DNA of 64,000 nucleotides, taken from JAFAXD01 sp963760435. GTDB lineage: Bacteria > Pseudomonadota > Alphaproteobacteria > Rhizobiales > Xanthobacteraceae. The notes below the pieces were generated by a model. The model ran no database searches. It was not told the DNA's origin and was given only the letters and a program-made list of their open reading frames with translations. A program made the position numbers and the translations under genes. The stretch lies in NCBI GenBank assembly GCA_963760435.1, contig CAVXDE010000036.1, positions 248,001 through 312,000 on the forward strand, given 5' to 3'. Shown piece by piece: positions 25,942-34,962 of this stretch. Positions within the stretch are counted from its first letter, which is position 1. The number at the start of each line of letters is the position of its first letter.

Positions 25942-27117
25942 TTAGGAGTGCAAGCCGAGCAGATGCTGCCCGGCGAGTTGGAAATGCGATGACCGGGCCT
26001 GCAGCTGCTGCGTGACGGTGTTCATGTCGCGAAACCGCCGCTCGAATTCTTGTGCCCGGAAGATCGCGGAAGAACCGGCTGCGTGATAGATGGCCGCCAC
26101 GACTGCGCCGGCGTCGCGGATCACATAAACCGACGCCAACCGCATCAATGCGCTTCGCGCCGGGGTGAACCCGTCTACGACCGCAACGTCCCAGGCCTCC
26201 TGTAACGTTGTCAACAAATACGCCCGGCCCGCGCGCAATCGCGCTTCTGCCAGCGCAACCTCGTGTTGGACCACGGCATCCTCGCGCAGCCGCCGGGGCG
26301 AACCGTGCGGGGCCTTCTCTGCTGCCAATTGCACAAACGCATCCAGCATGGCGCGCGCGATGCCGAGCGCGACAGCGGCGAAACCAAATCCGAACATGTT
26401 CAGGATGGAAAACCGATAGAGCGGCCCGTCCAGGCGCCGCTCAGCGGCGGCGTCGCGGGTGAACGAATACGCCTCTCGGACAAAGAGATCTGTGACGGCG
26501 TAGCGATGGCTGCCCGTCCCGCGCAGGCCCATCACATCCCAAGATTTGGTAATGACGGCGCATGCTTTGGGGAACAGGAGCGTGCGCTCGACCGCCCGGC
26601 CGTCTTTCTCTTGCCGCGGCGATCCATCCGCATCGCAAATCGTACAGTGAGCGCCAAGCCAAGTCGCATGCCCGATGCCGCTGGCGAAAGGCCACGAACC
26701 AGTCACCCGAAACCCGCCGTCTACAGCAATTGCGCGCGCGTTCGTTCCTGGCGGCCCCGACGCAAGCGCCGCGTCCCGAGCGCCAAACACATCGCGGGCG
26801 ACCGCTGGCGCCAGATAGCCCGCACCGAGCGATGACCCTGATGCCTGGGCCATGCACCAGGCGGTGCTGGCGTCGGCCTTGGCAATCTCTTCGACCGCCT
26901 GCACATACCAGACGGGTTGCAACTCTTCGCCATCATAAGCGCGTGGAATGAGCAGGCGGAACAGACGCGCATCATGCATTGCGGCGATGACATCCGCCGC
27001 GATTGCGCCGTCCTGCTCGATGCGGGGTGCCGCAGCGGTGATCATCGGCGCCAGCGCGCGCGCTCGTTCAATAAAATCGGCAGGCGATTGGGCGCGACCG
27101 CGGGACCGCTCGAGCAT
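25942..27117 (-). CDS. Acyl-CoA dehydrogenase-type flavin monooxygenase family protein
   Basis: 391 residues from an ATG at 27117 with GGGAGG. It belongs to the acyl-CoA dehydrogenase superfamily branch that includes HsaA/HpaB-like flavin-dependent monooxygenases: IPRAYDGEELQPVWYVQAVEEIAKADASTAW, then GSWPFASGIGHATW, SWDVMGLRGTGSHRYAV and a helical C-terminal domain with RDMNTVTQQLQARSSHF. Members use reduced flavin supplied by a separate reductase, which is not seen nearby. Substrate unknown; aromatic or thioester compounds are plausible. Confidence 0.82.
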   Translation of the reverse strand: MLERSRGRAQSPADFIERARALAPMITAAAPRIEQDGAIAADVIAAMHDARLFRLLIPRAYDGEELQPVWYVQAVEEIAKADASTAWCMAQASGSSLGAGYLAPAVARDVFGARDAALASGPPGTNARAIAVDGGFRVTGSWPFASGIGHATWLGAHCTICDADGSPRQEKDGRAVERTLLFPKACAVITKSWDVMGLRGTGSHRYAVTDLFVREAYSFTRDAAAERRLDGPLYRFSILNMFGFGFAAVALGIARAMLDAFVQLAAEKAPHGSPRRLREDAVVQHEVALAEARLRAGRAYLLTTLQEAWDVAVVDGFTPARSALMRLASVYVIRDAGAVVAAIYHAAGSSAIFRAQEFERRFRDMNTVTQQLQARSSHFQLAGQHLLGLHS

Positions 27118-27279
27118 CAGGCCTCCCACTTCGGTGCGTTGTGACCCGCACTCCGTTAGGCGACCCGAACCATACGTCGAGATCACCGCAGTTTGCTAGC
27201 GCTCACCCACAATCGAGCAAACAAACCTGTGCCCGCGGCCACCGCCGCGAGCACATGAAACTTGGATGACTACCCGGCG

Positions 27280-27996
27280 TTAACGGCGCAATTCCGTTGC
27301 CGCACCATGAGGCGAAGCGGCAGCACCACCTTGCATCCCCGTTCCAGCGGGCATTGCATTGGCCTGCGCAGCGCGCCCGGCTTGAGCCCGTCCGGCTGCC
27401 ATACCCGGACCGGCCGTGTTCATCCGGCGAGATACCCCGCTGATATTGGTCGTCGTGACTCCACCACCGTTCGCCATCCCATAAGCCCTTCGGCCCGATG
27501 CCATGCCGTAGGCGCGTCCGTTCCGATAGACGCGTGAGGCCGCATAGGTACGCCCGCCACGCGTCGCATAAGTGCCGTAGGAGCGATAACGATAGCGCGG
27601 AGCGTAAGCGTAGGACCGGGTCGCGTAGGTGGTTCCGGCATAGCCGTAGGATGGGCCATAACCATAGCTCGCGTAGCCGCCCGGGCTGTAGCCATAGTCG
27701 ACGTCATCCCCGTAGGTCGCATAGCCCGGGGATCCGTACCCATAGGCATAGCCGGGATAATCGTATCCATATGCCGCATATCCCGGGTAGCCGTAGCCGT
27801 AATAGCCGCCGTAGTAAGGGCCCGCGACCGCCGCGCTCGCAAGGGCTGCGCCGGCGAGACCAAGACCGATGCCCGCCGCGACGGGGCCGCCCCAACCCCA
27901 GCCGCCCCACCAGCGAGCTTGTGAAGGAGTAGCCGAAGCCACCGCGAGCGCACCCGTTAGGGCCACGGCGGCCGTGATCTTACCCGCAAAGTTCAT
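27280..27996 (-). CDS. Secreted Tyr/Gly-rich repeat protein (second of two)
   Basis: 238 residues. Signal peptide NFAGKITAAVALTGALAVASATPSQA, then RWWGGWGWGGPVAAGIGLGLAGAALASAAVAG, a Gly-zipper segment shared with 10514-10900. A Tyr/Gly/Pro array (YGYGYPGYAAYGYDYPGYAYGYG) follows, then an Arg/Tyr-rich part and a less ordered Gly/Ala/Asn/Met tail. The ATG at 27996 has an AAAGG-like site. Role unknown; a cell-envelope or stress-linked surface protein is the usual guess. Confidence 0.75.
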   Translation of the reverse strand: MNFAGKITAAVALTGALAVASATPSQARWWGGWGWGGPVAAGIGLGLAGAALASAAVAGPYYGGYYGYGYPGYAAYGYDYPGYAYGYGSPGYATYGDDVDYGYSPGGYASYGYGPSYGYAGTTYATRSYAYAPRYRYRSYGTYATRGGRTYAASRVYRNGRAYGMASGRRAYGMANGGGVTTTNISGVSRRMNTAGPGMAAGRAQAGRAAQANAMPAGTGMQGGAAASPHGAATELRR

Positions 27997-28144
27997 GTGT
28001 GATGCCTTTCTTGTTGACGCACTCCTGCATAGCAACGAGCAAGGCGGAACACTGTTCCCTGCTCCATTTGCGGGAAATGTGAACGGAGACGAGGTAGGAC
28101 TCGCAGCGGCTTGAGGGACCGCTACGCGAGCTATTCACGCTTTC

Positions 28145-28408
28145 CTAACTGCGTGGGAGACGCGTCTGTTCATGCGGGACACGCGTCTGTTCATATCGTT
28201 CGTGAAACACCGCGGGGGCGAAAATTATCAACAATATGGCGCTGAGGAAAGTCGTCACGGTGGCGATAACCAGCGTGCCGTCAAGCAGATTGTCGAACGT
28301 AAAATCTGCGCCATCCGCCAACTCGCCCATGGCCCAGCTCAACACTGCGACCACGATGCTCAGCGCGAACATCAGCACCAGCCACCAGAACAAGCGCACT
28401 TTGTCCAC
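28145..28408 (-). CDS. Small two-helix membrane protein
   Basis: 87 residues if started at the GTG at 28408, which has GGAGAG upstream; a longer frame to 28504 adds a basic N-terminus without better support. Helices are LFWWLVLMFALSIVVAVLSW and GTLVIATVTTFLSAILLIIFA. The tail is basic with a repeated EQTR segment. No family recognised. Confidence 0.55.
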   Translation of the reverse strand: MDKVRLFWWLVLMFALSIVVAVLSWAMGELADGADFTFDNLLDGTLVIATVTTFLSAILLIIFAPAVFHERYEQTRVPHEQTRLPRS

Positions 28409-28634
28409 GTGACTTACTCTCCACGGCCGCCCTGTCTGGTCCGGTTCCGTCACCGAAGGCCTGTACCGTCTTATGATCTTAAAGCGGCCGACCGGAAGAT
28501 GCACGGCACATTCTGCGCTCTCGCATTGGCTTTGTCATGGGCCGCCGCGCATTATGGTAACCTGCGTCGCCGGTCTGCAAATTGTGGTTGCGGTGCGGCA
28601 TTGGATTTTACCGAGCAAATCGGCTCTGGAATTA

Positions 28635-29543
28635 TCAGGCCGCCCAGACCCGATTGCGGCCGCCGTTCTTGGCGGCGTAAAGGGCTCGGTCCGTCATTTT
28701 GATGAGATCGAATAGGGTTTCCATATACGGATTGGCTTGGGCGACCCCGATACTGATCGTTGTCATGATGGCACGCGAATCGATCGAAAACTCGCGCATT
28801 TCAACCACGCGGCGCAATCGTTCCGCCACGCTCTGTGCCTCATCGAGGTCCGTCTCGGGCAACAGCAACAGGAACTCCTCGCCCCCGAAGCGCGCGACGA
28901 CATCAGATTTGCGTTTCTCCTCCCGGCAAATATCCGCGATACGAATGATGATGTGATCGCCCACGTCATGGCCGAATTGATCATTGATCGACTTGAACTG
29001 ATCGATATCGATCATCAACAAAGACATCGGCCGCCAATGGCGCTGATACCTGGCCCACTCGATCTCCGCGAGCGAGAAGAAATGCCGGCGATTGAACAAA
29101 CCCGTCATGCCGTCAACCGTCGCAAGCTCTTTCAGCTTGTCCGCCTGTTCGACCAGATCCGTAACATCGGTATAGACCAGCATGCGCCCGCCATCGGGCA
29201 ATGGCTTACACTTGACGCGGATGACCTTGCCGCCATCAACCCGCACGTCGCGCGGGTCCTCGGCACCGGCACGAATAAGCTTGGTCCGCTTCTTGATGAA
29301 CTCATTGAACTTGACCGCAGGCATCGGCTGAGACTGCTTGCTCACGATGACCTGCATCAGACCTTCGAAATCGAGCTTCTTGAGTTCCGCCGCATTGTTC
29401 AGATGCCACATACGCATGAAGCAGCGGTTGATGAATTGCGGAACCAGATCCCTGTCGAGCAGCACCACCCCGATCTCGACCTCATCGAGGGCGGCATGCA
29501 GGGTGTCTACAACCTGGCTGGGTGTTGTTTGATCAATGACCAT
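28635..29543 (-). CDS. PAS-GGDEF diguanylate cyclase
   Basis: 302 residues, no membrane segment. A PAS domain at about 12-130 (LDEVEIGVVLLDRDLVPQFINRCFMRMW) feeds the GGDEF domain (about 135-300). The catalytic GGEEF is at 220-224, the substrate-binding DQFKSIND at 181-188 and the inhibitory I-site RKSD at 211-214 has the correct five-residue spacing. The protein should make cyclic di-GMP under product inhibition. Cytosolic location makes the PAS input an internal redox, light or ligand signal. Confidence 0.94.
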   Translation of the reverse strand: MVIDQTTPSQVVDTLHAALDEVEIGVVLLDRDLVPQFINRCFMRMWHLNNAAELKKLDFEGLMQVIVSKQSQPMPAVKFNEFIKKRTKLIRAGAEDPRDVRVDGGKVIRVKCKPLPDGGRMLVYTDVTDLVEQADKLKELATVDGMTGLFNRRHFFSLAEIEWARYQRHWRPMSLLMIDIDQFKSINDQFGHDVGDHIIIRIADICREEKRKSDVVARFGGEEFLLLLPETDLDEAQSVAERLRRVVEMREFSIDSRAIMTTISIGVAQANPYMETLFDLIKMTDRALYAAKNGGRNRVWAA

Positions 29544-29678
29544 GGCTGGCCCCCGTCAGGCTTTCGCGATCAGACAAAACTCAATAAAGGACCCCGGCGG
29601 CACTAGGCAAATTGCGAGGCCAATTTATCACGAAAACGACCGCTCGGAAGAACGGCCTGGTCGGCTTTGCAAAACTCT

Positions 29679-31223
29679 CTATAGGGCGAGATTCGAGACC
29701 GCGATGTTCAGCTTGCCATCCGCTTCAGTGATGACGCGCAACGCCTTCGCATCAAAGGCGATGCCTACCAGGCGCAAATCGGTAATGCCGGCATCGACGC
29801 GGACGGAGGGATCCTGCCTGGCAAACTCGGCAACGGCTGCCGATAACTGCTGCTTGGCCTGGGCGGCAAATGGCTTGAGGTCGATGACGGCGTATCGGGC
29901 GAGCTCATCGCGCAGCATCGGGCGAGCCGCCTGGGCGGCGGCACCCAGCAAGCCAAAGGCCGCTTCCGACTGAACATCGAGCTCGATGTCGGTCAGGCGC
30001 AGAATCTGCTGCTCGCGATCGAGTTGCGGACGGCCCCAGACATAGACGTCCGCCTCCGCACCCAGTCCAAACCAGCTCTTTTTCTCGCGCGCTTTGACCC
30101 GCAACGAGATCAGCAGGCGGTCCCCCGACGGAGCCAGGGCGGCATGCCGAATGGTGACGTCGACCGGGCCGCTGCCATCCTGGGGGTACGTCTTGCCGGT
30201 CAGCTGGGCCTCCAGCAGCTTGTCCAGCTCAGGGAATGGAATGTCGATCGGGACCGCAATCTGGACCCGCCCCTGTTCGGGCCGGGGAACGAGCTCAAGC
30301 TCCGCCGGGAACGGACACGTCGGCCGGGTTTCCGCCGGGACGATCCGAGTCTCGGCCTGAACTCCCAGTGTGAGGATCACGTCATTCGCATCAAATCGAG
30401 GTTGGGCCGAGAAGGCCCGGGTCGGCCGCACCTCCAGCCACAGGTTCGGCAACCCACGAGAGCCACCCCCAATCGGAATGGAACGGCACATCTGCGCCCA
30501 TTGCCGGCGCGCCGTCTGCTCGAGCCGCGGGTCGCTGCGTACCTGGCCCTGCAGGAGGGACACCTGCTCGGATACTGCCCGATCGAGATACGGCTTGACC
30601 TCGTCGCCGATGTTGAGCGGGACGCCCGAGATCGACATGGATGCGTCGGCGAGCGAGACCTGCGCGTTCAGGTTGGGGTCGATCCGCCAGTTTGCCGTGA
30701 CGGCCGGGCGGGCCGTCATCGTGACGGTGCCTCGAAAGTCGGCGCGCTGATCGATGGTCTTGCCAGTCAGCCTCTGCAGGTTTTGGCCGAGATTCCGGTC
30801 GATCAGGCCTCCCAGCATGCCCGTCAGGTTGCCGGCCGCTTCACTGAGCTGGCCGGTAATGTGCATTGTGCCGTTCAGGACGGTCGAAACAATGAGTGCG
30901 TCGGAACGTCCGGCAACCGCCAGCGGACCGCGGTGCACGGTCCAGCCAATATCGGCGTTCGACAGCAGCTGAGCGACGGGATTATCCTTCTTTCCCGCGA
31001 GATCGCGTGGGGCTTGCGCTTCCAAGGCGTCGCGAATCGCAGCGTCGGCAATGGCGACGGGCACAACGATGGTCGAGGAACGCGCAACGGCGTCGAGCGC
31101 AGGGACCTCCGACAGGGCTGGTGGACCGCCCGGCGGCACGCGCGGCCAGATCCAATCCATGATCCACAACGCGCCAAAAAACGCGATTGCGAGGAACACG
31201 ATGATTGCAGCAACCCTGCGCAT
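29679..31223 (-). CDS. DUF4403 family protein with N-terminal anchor
   Basis: 514 residues from the ATG at 31223 with GGAG just upstream; an earlier in-frame ATG at 31298 would add 25 residues without signal character. One helix (AAIIVFLAIAFFGALWIMDWI) is followed by a large periplasmic part with repeated beta-rich segments: TIVVPVAIADAAIRDALEAQAP, VTANWRIDPNLNAQVSL, WFGLGAEADVYVWGRPQLD. This layout fits DUF4403 (PF14356), related in fold to lipid-binding tubular proteins. Role unknown. Monocistronic by spacing. Confidence 0.8.
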   Translation of the reverse strand: MRRVAAIIVFLAIAFFGALWIMDWIWPRVPPGGPPALSEVPALDAVARSSTIVVPVAIADAAIRDALEAQAPRDLAGKKDNPVAQLLSNADIGWTVHRGPLAVAGRSDALIVSTVLNGTMHITGQLSEAAGNLTGMLGGLIDRNLGQNLQRLTGKTIDQRADFRGTVTMTARPAVTANWRIDPNLNAQVSLADASMSISGVPLNIGDEVKPYLDRAVSEQVSLLQGQVRSDPRLEQTARRQWAQMCRSIPIGGGSRGLPNLWLEVRPTRAFSAQPRFDANDVILTLGVQAETRIVPAETRPTCPFPAELELVPRPEQGRVQIAVPIDIPFPELDKLLEAQLTGKTYPQDGSGPVDVTIRHAALAPSGDRLLISLRVKAREKKSWFGLGAEADVYVWGRPQLDREQQILRLTDIELDVQSEAAFGLLGAAAQAARPMLRDELARYAVIDLKPFAAQAKQQLSAAVAEFARQDPSVRVDAGITDLRLVGIAFDAKALRVITEADGKLNIAVSNLAL

Positions 31224-31385
31224 GCCCTCCGCGTCCCATCGGTCCGAATCCGCTGCGAATTCTGCCACGAACACGCAACCGGGAAAACCACACTCCATTC
31301 CGCCCGCTAGCGTGCCGAGATGAACCGCGCAGGCAACCGCGGCCGCGTTAGTATTGGCCGTTCGGATTGCGAACTCCGAGCCTGC

Positions 31386-31433
31386 AGCGGCCCCGAAAAC
31401 CCTCTGGCCTCAACTCGGGGCCGCTTCTATTTT
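31386..31433 (+). terminator. Intrinsic terminator with no plus-strand gene in front of it
   Basis: AGCGGCCCCGA (31386-31396) pairs perfectly with TCGGGGCCGCT (31415-31425) and is followed by TCTATTTT. The T-tract points to plus-strand transcription, yet the nearest plus-strand gene is far upstream. It lies just beyond the stop of the minus-strand gene ending at 31436, for which it would lack a T-tract. Confidence 0.65.
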
Positions 31434-31435
31434 GC

Positions 31436-31924
31436 TCATGTCGTGCTTGCTTGCGGAAGCCGGAATTGTTTGCGCGCGAACACGTGATCGGACCACGCCA
31501 CCGTCGCGCTGCCACAATAACACCGCACGACCCCAGGCTCGGGGTGCGAGGTTGTGATGGTGAGATCGTTTGCCGACGGGATCCGTTCGCCGTTTGCGTT
31601 CAGGTATGAGCCCACAATCTGCTCCGCGCTCGGACCCGTACGGGCCGAGAAGCGGGCAACCAACGCCCGCAACAAGTCGAGGCGCACCGCATCAATCAGC
31701 CGCTCGCGCGGCACGTGTTTGTGGAAGCGCCGCTCGTAGCCACCGTCCCGATACTGCTCGACCACCAGGCAGACATCGGATGGGTGCAGGTCAGGACACA
31801 ATTTGAACTGCATCCAGATCTCGCGAATGTGGTTCGGATGAAAGAGCGTCGGAGTTGGTCCCGACCATCCATATACCGCAAACCCGTGAATCGGCAATTT
31901 ACGACCTTCCCTCGTATTGGTCAC
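31436..31924 (-). CDS. Hypothetical protein coupled to the MetE-like gene
   Basis: About 162 residues if started at the GTG at 31924, which lies inside the 3' end of the MetE-like gene; the start is uncertain. Notable segments are IHGFAVYGWSGPTPTLFHPNHIREIWMQ, VVEQYRDGGYERRFHKHV (aromatic and basic) and a C-terminal beta-rich end with a Cys pair (VVRCYCGSATV). No domain recognised. The overlap suggests translational coupling and a shared role with the methyltransferase. Confidence 0.6.
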   Translation of the reverse strand: MTNTREGRKLPIHGFAVYGWSGPTPTLFHPNHIREIWMQFKLCPDLHPSDVCLVVEQYRDGGYERRFHKHVPRERLIDAVRLDLLRALVARFSARTGPSAEQIVGSYLNANGERIPSANDLTITTSHPEPGVVRCYCGSATVAWSDHVFARKQFRLPQASTT

Positions 31925-32915
31925 GCCCCAGCACAAGTGCGCGTATCTTGCCGTCGGCAATGCTTCGCTTGAGCATCCAAAACCCACAGTCCGGATGCAC
32001 GTAGCGCACCCGCTCGGGGCCGAGTATTTTCGCAGCCCGTTCGATTCCGCGCGCCACCAGGTCAGCGCTCTCGATCTGCGTCGATTTGATATCGACCACG
32101 CCGAGCCCGAGCCCGATGTCGGGGCGCAACCCGCGGAAGACGTCGAGTTCATTCGCCGGGCGGTGCGCTGTCTCCATGACGACGTGATCAACCGCGAGGG
32201 CATTCAGGTAGTCGATCAGCTTGCCCCAAGTCCCTTGCTGGATCGATTGACCACCGTAGTTGCCAAAGCACAAGTGAACAGCGGCCACCGTTTTCACGGC
32301 GCGCAGCACGCGATTGATTGATTCCGCAGCCCAGGGCCACTCGTCCGGACTGCCGGGCAAGTTTGCTTCATCGACCTGCACGACGTCAGCATCGATATGG
32401 CGCACCTGCTCGGCCAGCGCATCGCCGAGTGCCAATGCAAGTTCGGGCAGCTTGCCGTAGTGATGATCCACCAGCGTCTTCGCCAACATATGCGGGCCGG
32501 TGAGCGTGAACTTGAATGGCCGCGTGGCAAGACTTTTGGCGCGGGCACAAGCCTGGGGCAGATCAAGCGTTCCGGGACCGATCGGACCTTCAACAACCGC
32601 TGGCGGACGCGCGCGAAATCCCATGCCGCGTTGCGCTCGATACGCCACGAGCTCATCGAAACGCATCGCCGTACGAATGCCCGTCATCGGCCGCACGAAA
32701 TACTCGATCATGCCGTTGGTCTCGGGGTGGTTCACGTCGAAGCGCGACAGCTCACCATCGCAAACGAGATCAATCCCTGCACGCTCCTGGGTATGGATCA
32801 CAACCCGCGTCGCATCGATGAGCGCCTGGTCGGAGGGAAGCGCGGCGAGCCAATCGGGCACCGGATAAGAGCCGACAACCGTCGTCTTGATGCGTGGTGC
32901 GTTTGTCTGCTGCAT
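31899..32915 (-). CDS. MetE C-terminal-like cobalamin-independent methyltransferase
   Basis: 338 residues, about the size of a single MetE C-terminal barrel. It begins RIKTTVVGSYPVPDWL, the family motif at the barrel entrance. Zinc ligands appear as the His and Cys in VHLCFGN, the Glu in VVMETAHR and the Cys in VHPDCGFW. Stand-alone core-MetE proteins of this length transfer methyl groups between unknown donors and thiol acceptors. It is divergent from the epimerase gene, with a predicted operator between them, so it is placed with the catabolic island. A role in homocysteine methylation is only one option. Confidence 0.88.
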   Translation of the reverse strand: MQQTNAPRIKTTVVGSYPVPDWLAALPSDQALIDATRVVIHTQERAGIDLVCDGELSRFDVNHPETNGMIEYFVRPMTGIRTAMRFDELVAYRAQRGMGFRARPPAVVEGPIGPGTLDLPQACARAKSLATRPFKFTLTGPHMLAKTLVDHHYGKLPELALALGDALAEQVRHIDADVVQVDEANLPGSPDEWPWAAESINRVLRAVKTVAAVHLCFGNYGGQSIQQGTWGKLIDYLNALAVDHVVMETAHRPANELDVFRGLRPDIGLGLGVVDIKSTQIESADLVARGIERAAKILGPERVRYVHPDCGFWMLKRSIADGKIRALVLGRDQYEGRS

Positions 32916-32965
32916 GCGAACCTGCTCCGGGTCGTTCGTCTTGCCGAGGATAAGCTGACACGTTA

Positions 32966-32981
32966 GTATCCAATTGGTTAC
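32966..32981. promoter_or_regulatory. Predicted TetR operator, site 3
   Basis: GTATCCAATTGGTTAC matches the palindrome GTAACC-N4-GGTTAC at eleven of twelve arm positions. It lies between the divergent MetE-like gene (starting at 32915) and the epimerase gene (starting at 33018), so it could control both. Confidence 0.6.
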
Positions 32982-33017
32982 TTATAGCGCTGATAGGCGC
33001 GCGTCGTCACGCCCGAC

Positions 33018-34081
33018 ATGTTGAAGCCGATGCAACAGATCACGCCCTCCGACATACCCGCCCTGCCCGACCGCTTTCGCGATGTCGAACACCTCGAAGA
33101 GGTGATGACCACACCTTCATCCGTGCTGGCGCGAGAGCTTGCGCGGATCGAGGGCGATATCATCGTGCTCGGGGTTGGCGGCAAGGTTGGACCGACGCTG
33201 GCACGACTGGCGCGCCGGGCGGCGCCGCACAAGCGCGTTATCGGTGTCGCCCGCTTCAGCGAAGCCGGCCTGCGCGACAAGCTGACCGGCTGGGGTATTG
33301 AATGTATCGAGGCGGATCTCCTCGACCGCACGTCGATCGAGAAGTTGCCAAAGTTGCCCAACGTAATCTTCATGGCCGGCCGCAAGTTCGGCTCGACCGG
33401 CAATGAGGACCTCACCTGGGCGATGAACGCTTATGTGCCGGCGCTGGTCGCTGAGGCGTTCGCAGGTTCGCGGATCGTCGCCTATTCGACCGGCAACGTG
33501 TATCCGTTTGTGAACATCCACCACGGTGGCGCGACCGAAAGCACACCGGCCAATCCGGTCGGGAGCTACGCCAATTCCTGTGTCGCACGCGAGGGCCTGT
33601 TTCACTATTTCTCGCGCACCCGCGCCACGCCTGGCCGGCTGATCCGGCTCAACTACGCAATCGACATGCGCTACGGCGTGCTGCACGACATCGCCACGCG
33701 CGTGCTGAACGGTACCAGCATCAATCTTTCCGCCGGACATGTGAACGTGATCTGGCAAGGTGACGCAAACGCCATGGTGCTGCGCGCGCTCGGGCCATTG
33801 CACGCTGCCCAACCTCCCCGCTCAATGTGAGCGGACCGGAAACGATCAGCACGCGCTGGCTCGCGACCGAGTTCGGCCAACGCCTGGGCAAGACGCCCGT
33901 GCTGCATGGGACCGAGGCGTCAGAAGGCTGGCTCATCAACACCACCGAAGCCATGCGGCTGTTCGGTTATCCGCAGGTGCCGCTCGCGTGCATGATCGAT
34001 TGGGTCGCGGACTGGGTGGCGCGCGGACTGCCAAGCCTCGGCAAGGACACCCACTACGACTCGCGCGATGGCGCGTTCTGA
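33018..34081 (+). CDS. NAD-dependent epimerase/dehydratase (SDR), one-base frameshift
   Basis: After repair about 354 residues. The N-terminal part contains DIIVLGVGGKVGPTLARLARR, the Rossmann dinucleotide motif, then YSTGNVYPFVN and SYANSCVAREGLFHYFSR, the Ser and Tyr-type catalytic segment (Tyr replaces the usual YxxxK with Y-x-N-S-C-V-A-R-E, so the Lys is not evident). At about 33820, in a CCCC run, the frame breaks; restoring one C gives PPLNVSGPETIS and continues to 34081 with LNTTEAMRLFGYP. It is the first plus-strand gene of the catabolic island and overlaps the GNAT gene by 14 bases. Confidence 0.8.
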
Positions 34082-34957
34082 CAACTTGCCCGAAACGCTG
34101 CTCGCGCCGGCACCACTGCGTCCCGACGAACTCGGCGACGCACAGGCGCTGGTCGCCGAAGTCGGTTGGAATCAGACCGAGCGCGACTGGCGCATGTTCC
34201 TCGATTTGGGCCACGTACAGGCGGTTCGGACGGATACCGGGCGACGTCATCGCCACCGCCGCAACCCTGCCCTATGGCGGCTTCGGCTGGATCAGCATGG
34301 TGCTGGTGACGGCCGCCTGGCGGCGGCGCGGGCTCGCCTCGCAGCTCTTGCGCGACGCAATCGACGATCTGCGCGGTGCCGGACTTGTCCCGGTCTTGGA
34401 CGCCACGCCGGCAGGCCGCGAGGTCTATCGCAAGTCTTGGATTTGTCGACACCTGGGGTTTCGCGCGGCTGGCGCGCGCCGCCGGTCTCAGCGACACGCG
34501 ACCTCGAATCCGGCGAGCGATGATATCGATGTGCAGCCGATCACGGATGCCATGTGGTCCGCGATCTGCGCCTACGACGCGGCCACGTTTGGCTGCGAGC
34601 GCGACCGCCTGTTGGCGGGACTGCGCGGGCGCATGCCGCCCGCCGCCCTGGTTGCGCTGCGCGGAGACCGGCTCGTCGGATTCCTGCTCGGCCGCGAAGG
34701 CCGCATCGCGACGCAGCTCGGGCCACTCGTTGCCGAGGACACCATAACTGCGCGCGCCCTGCTCGGGCGAGCGCTCGCCGCTCGTCACGAGCCCGGTCTT
34801 CATCGATCTTGCCGACAGCAAACCCGAAACCCGCGCCTTCATTGAGGCGCAGGGCTTTGCCTTCACGCGCCCGCTCACCCGCATGGTCTACGGGAGAGCG
34901 GATGCCTTCGATGATGGCACTCGGACCTTCGCGGTTGTCGGTCCAGAGTTCGGCTAG
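34068..34957 (+). pseudogene. Two-domain GNAT acetyltransferase broken by about four frameshifts
   Basis: Joining frames gives about 295 residues: start RPDELGDAQALVAEVGWNQT, shift near 34243, then VIATAATLPYGGFGWISMVLV (a GNAT core) with WRRRGLASQLLRDAI (acetyl-CoA pyrophosphate loop), shift near 34433 into SLGFVDTWGFARLARAA, a return near 34500 to DIDVQPITDAMWSAICAYD (second domain), and a last shift near 34790 into SPVFIDLADSKPETRAFIEAQGF up to the TAG at 34955. Four breaks in one gene exceed the others in the window, so either it has decayed or this stretch was read badly. The neighbouring genes suggest a role in the same pathway. Confidence 0.7.
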
Positions 34958-34962
34958 GTTCT

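Noticed and set aside
31899..32915. Full-length MetE methionine synthase
   Set aside because: Only 338 residues, lacking the N-terminal barrel; a core-MetE-type methyltransferase is more likely.
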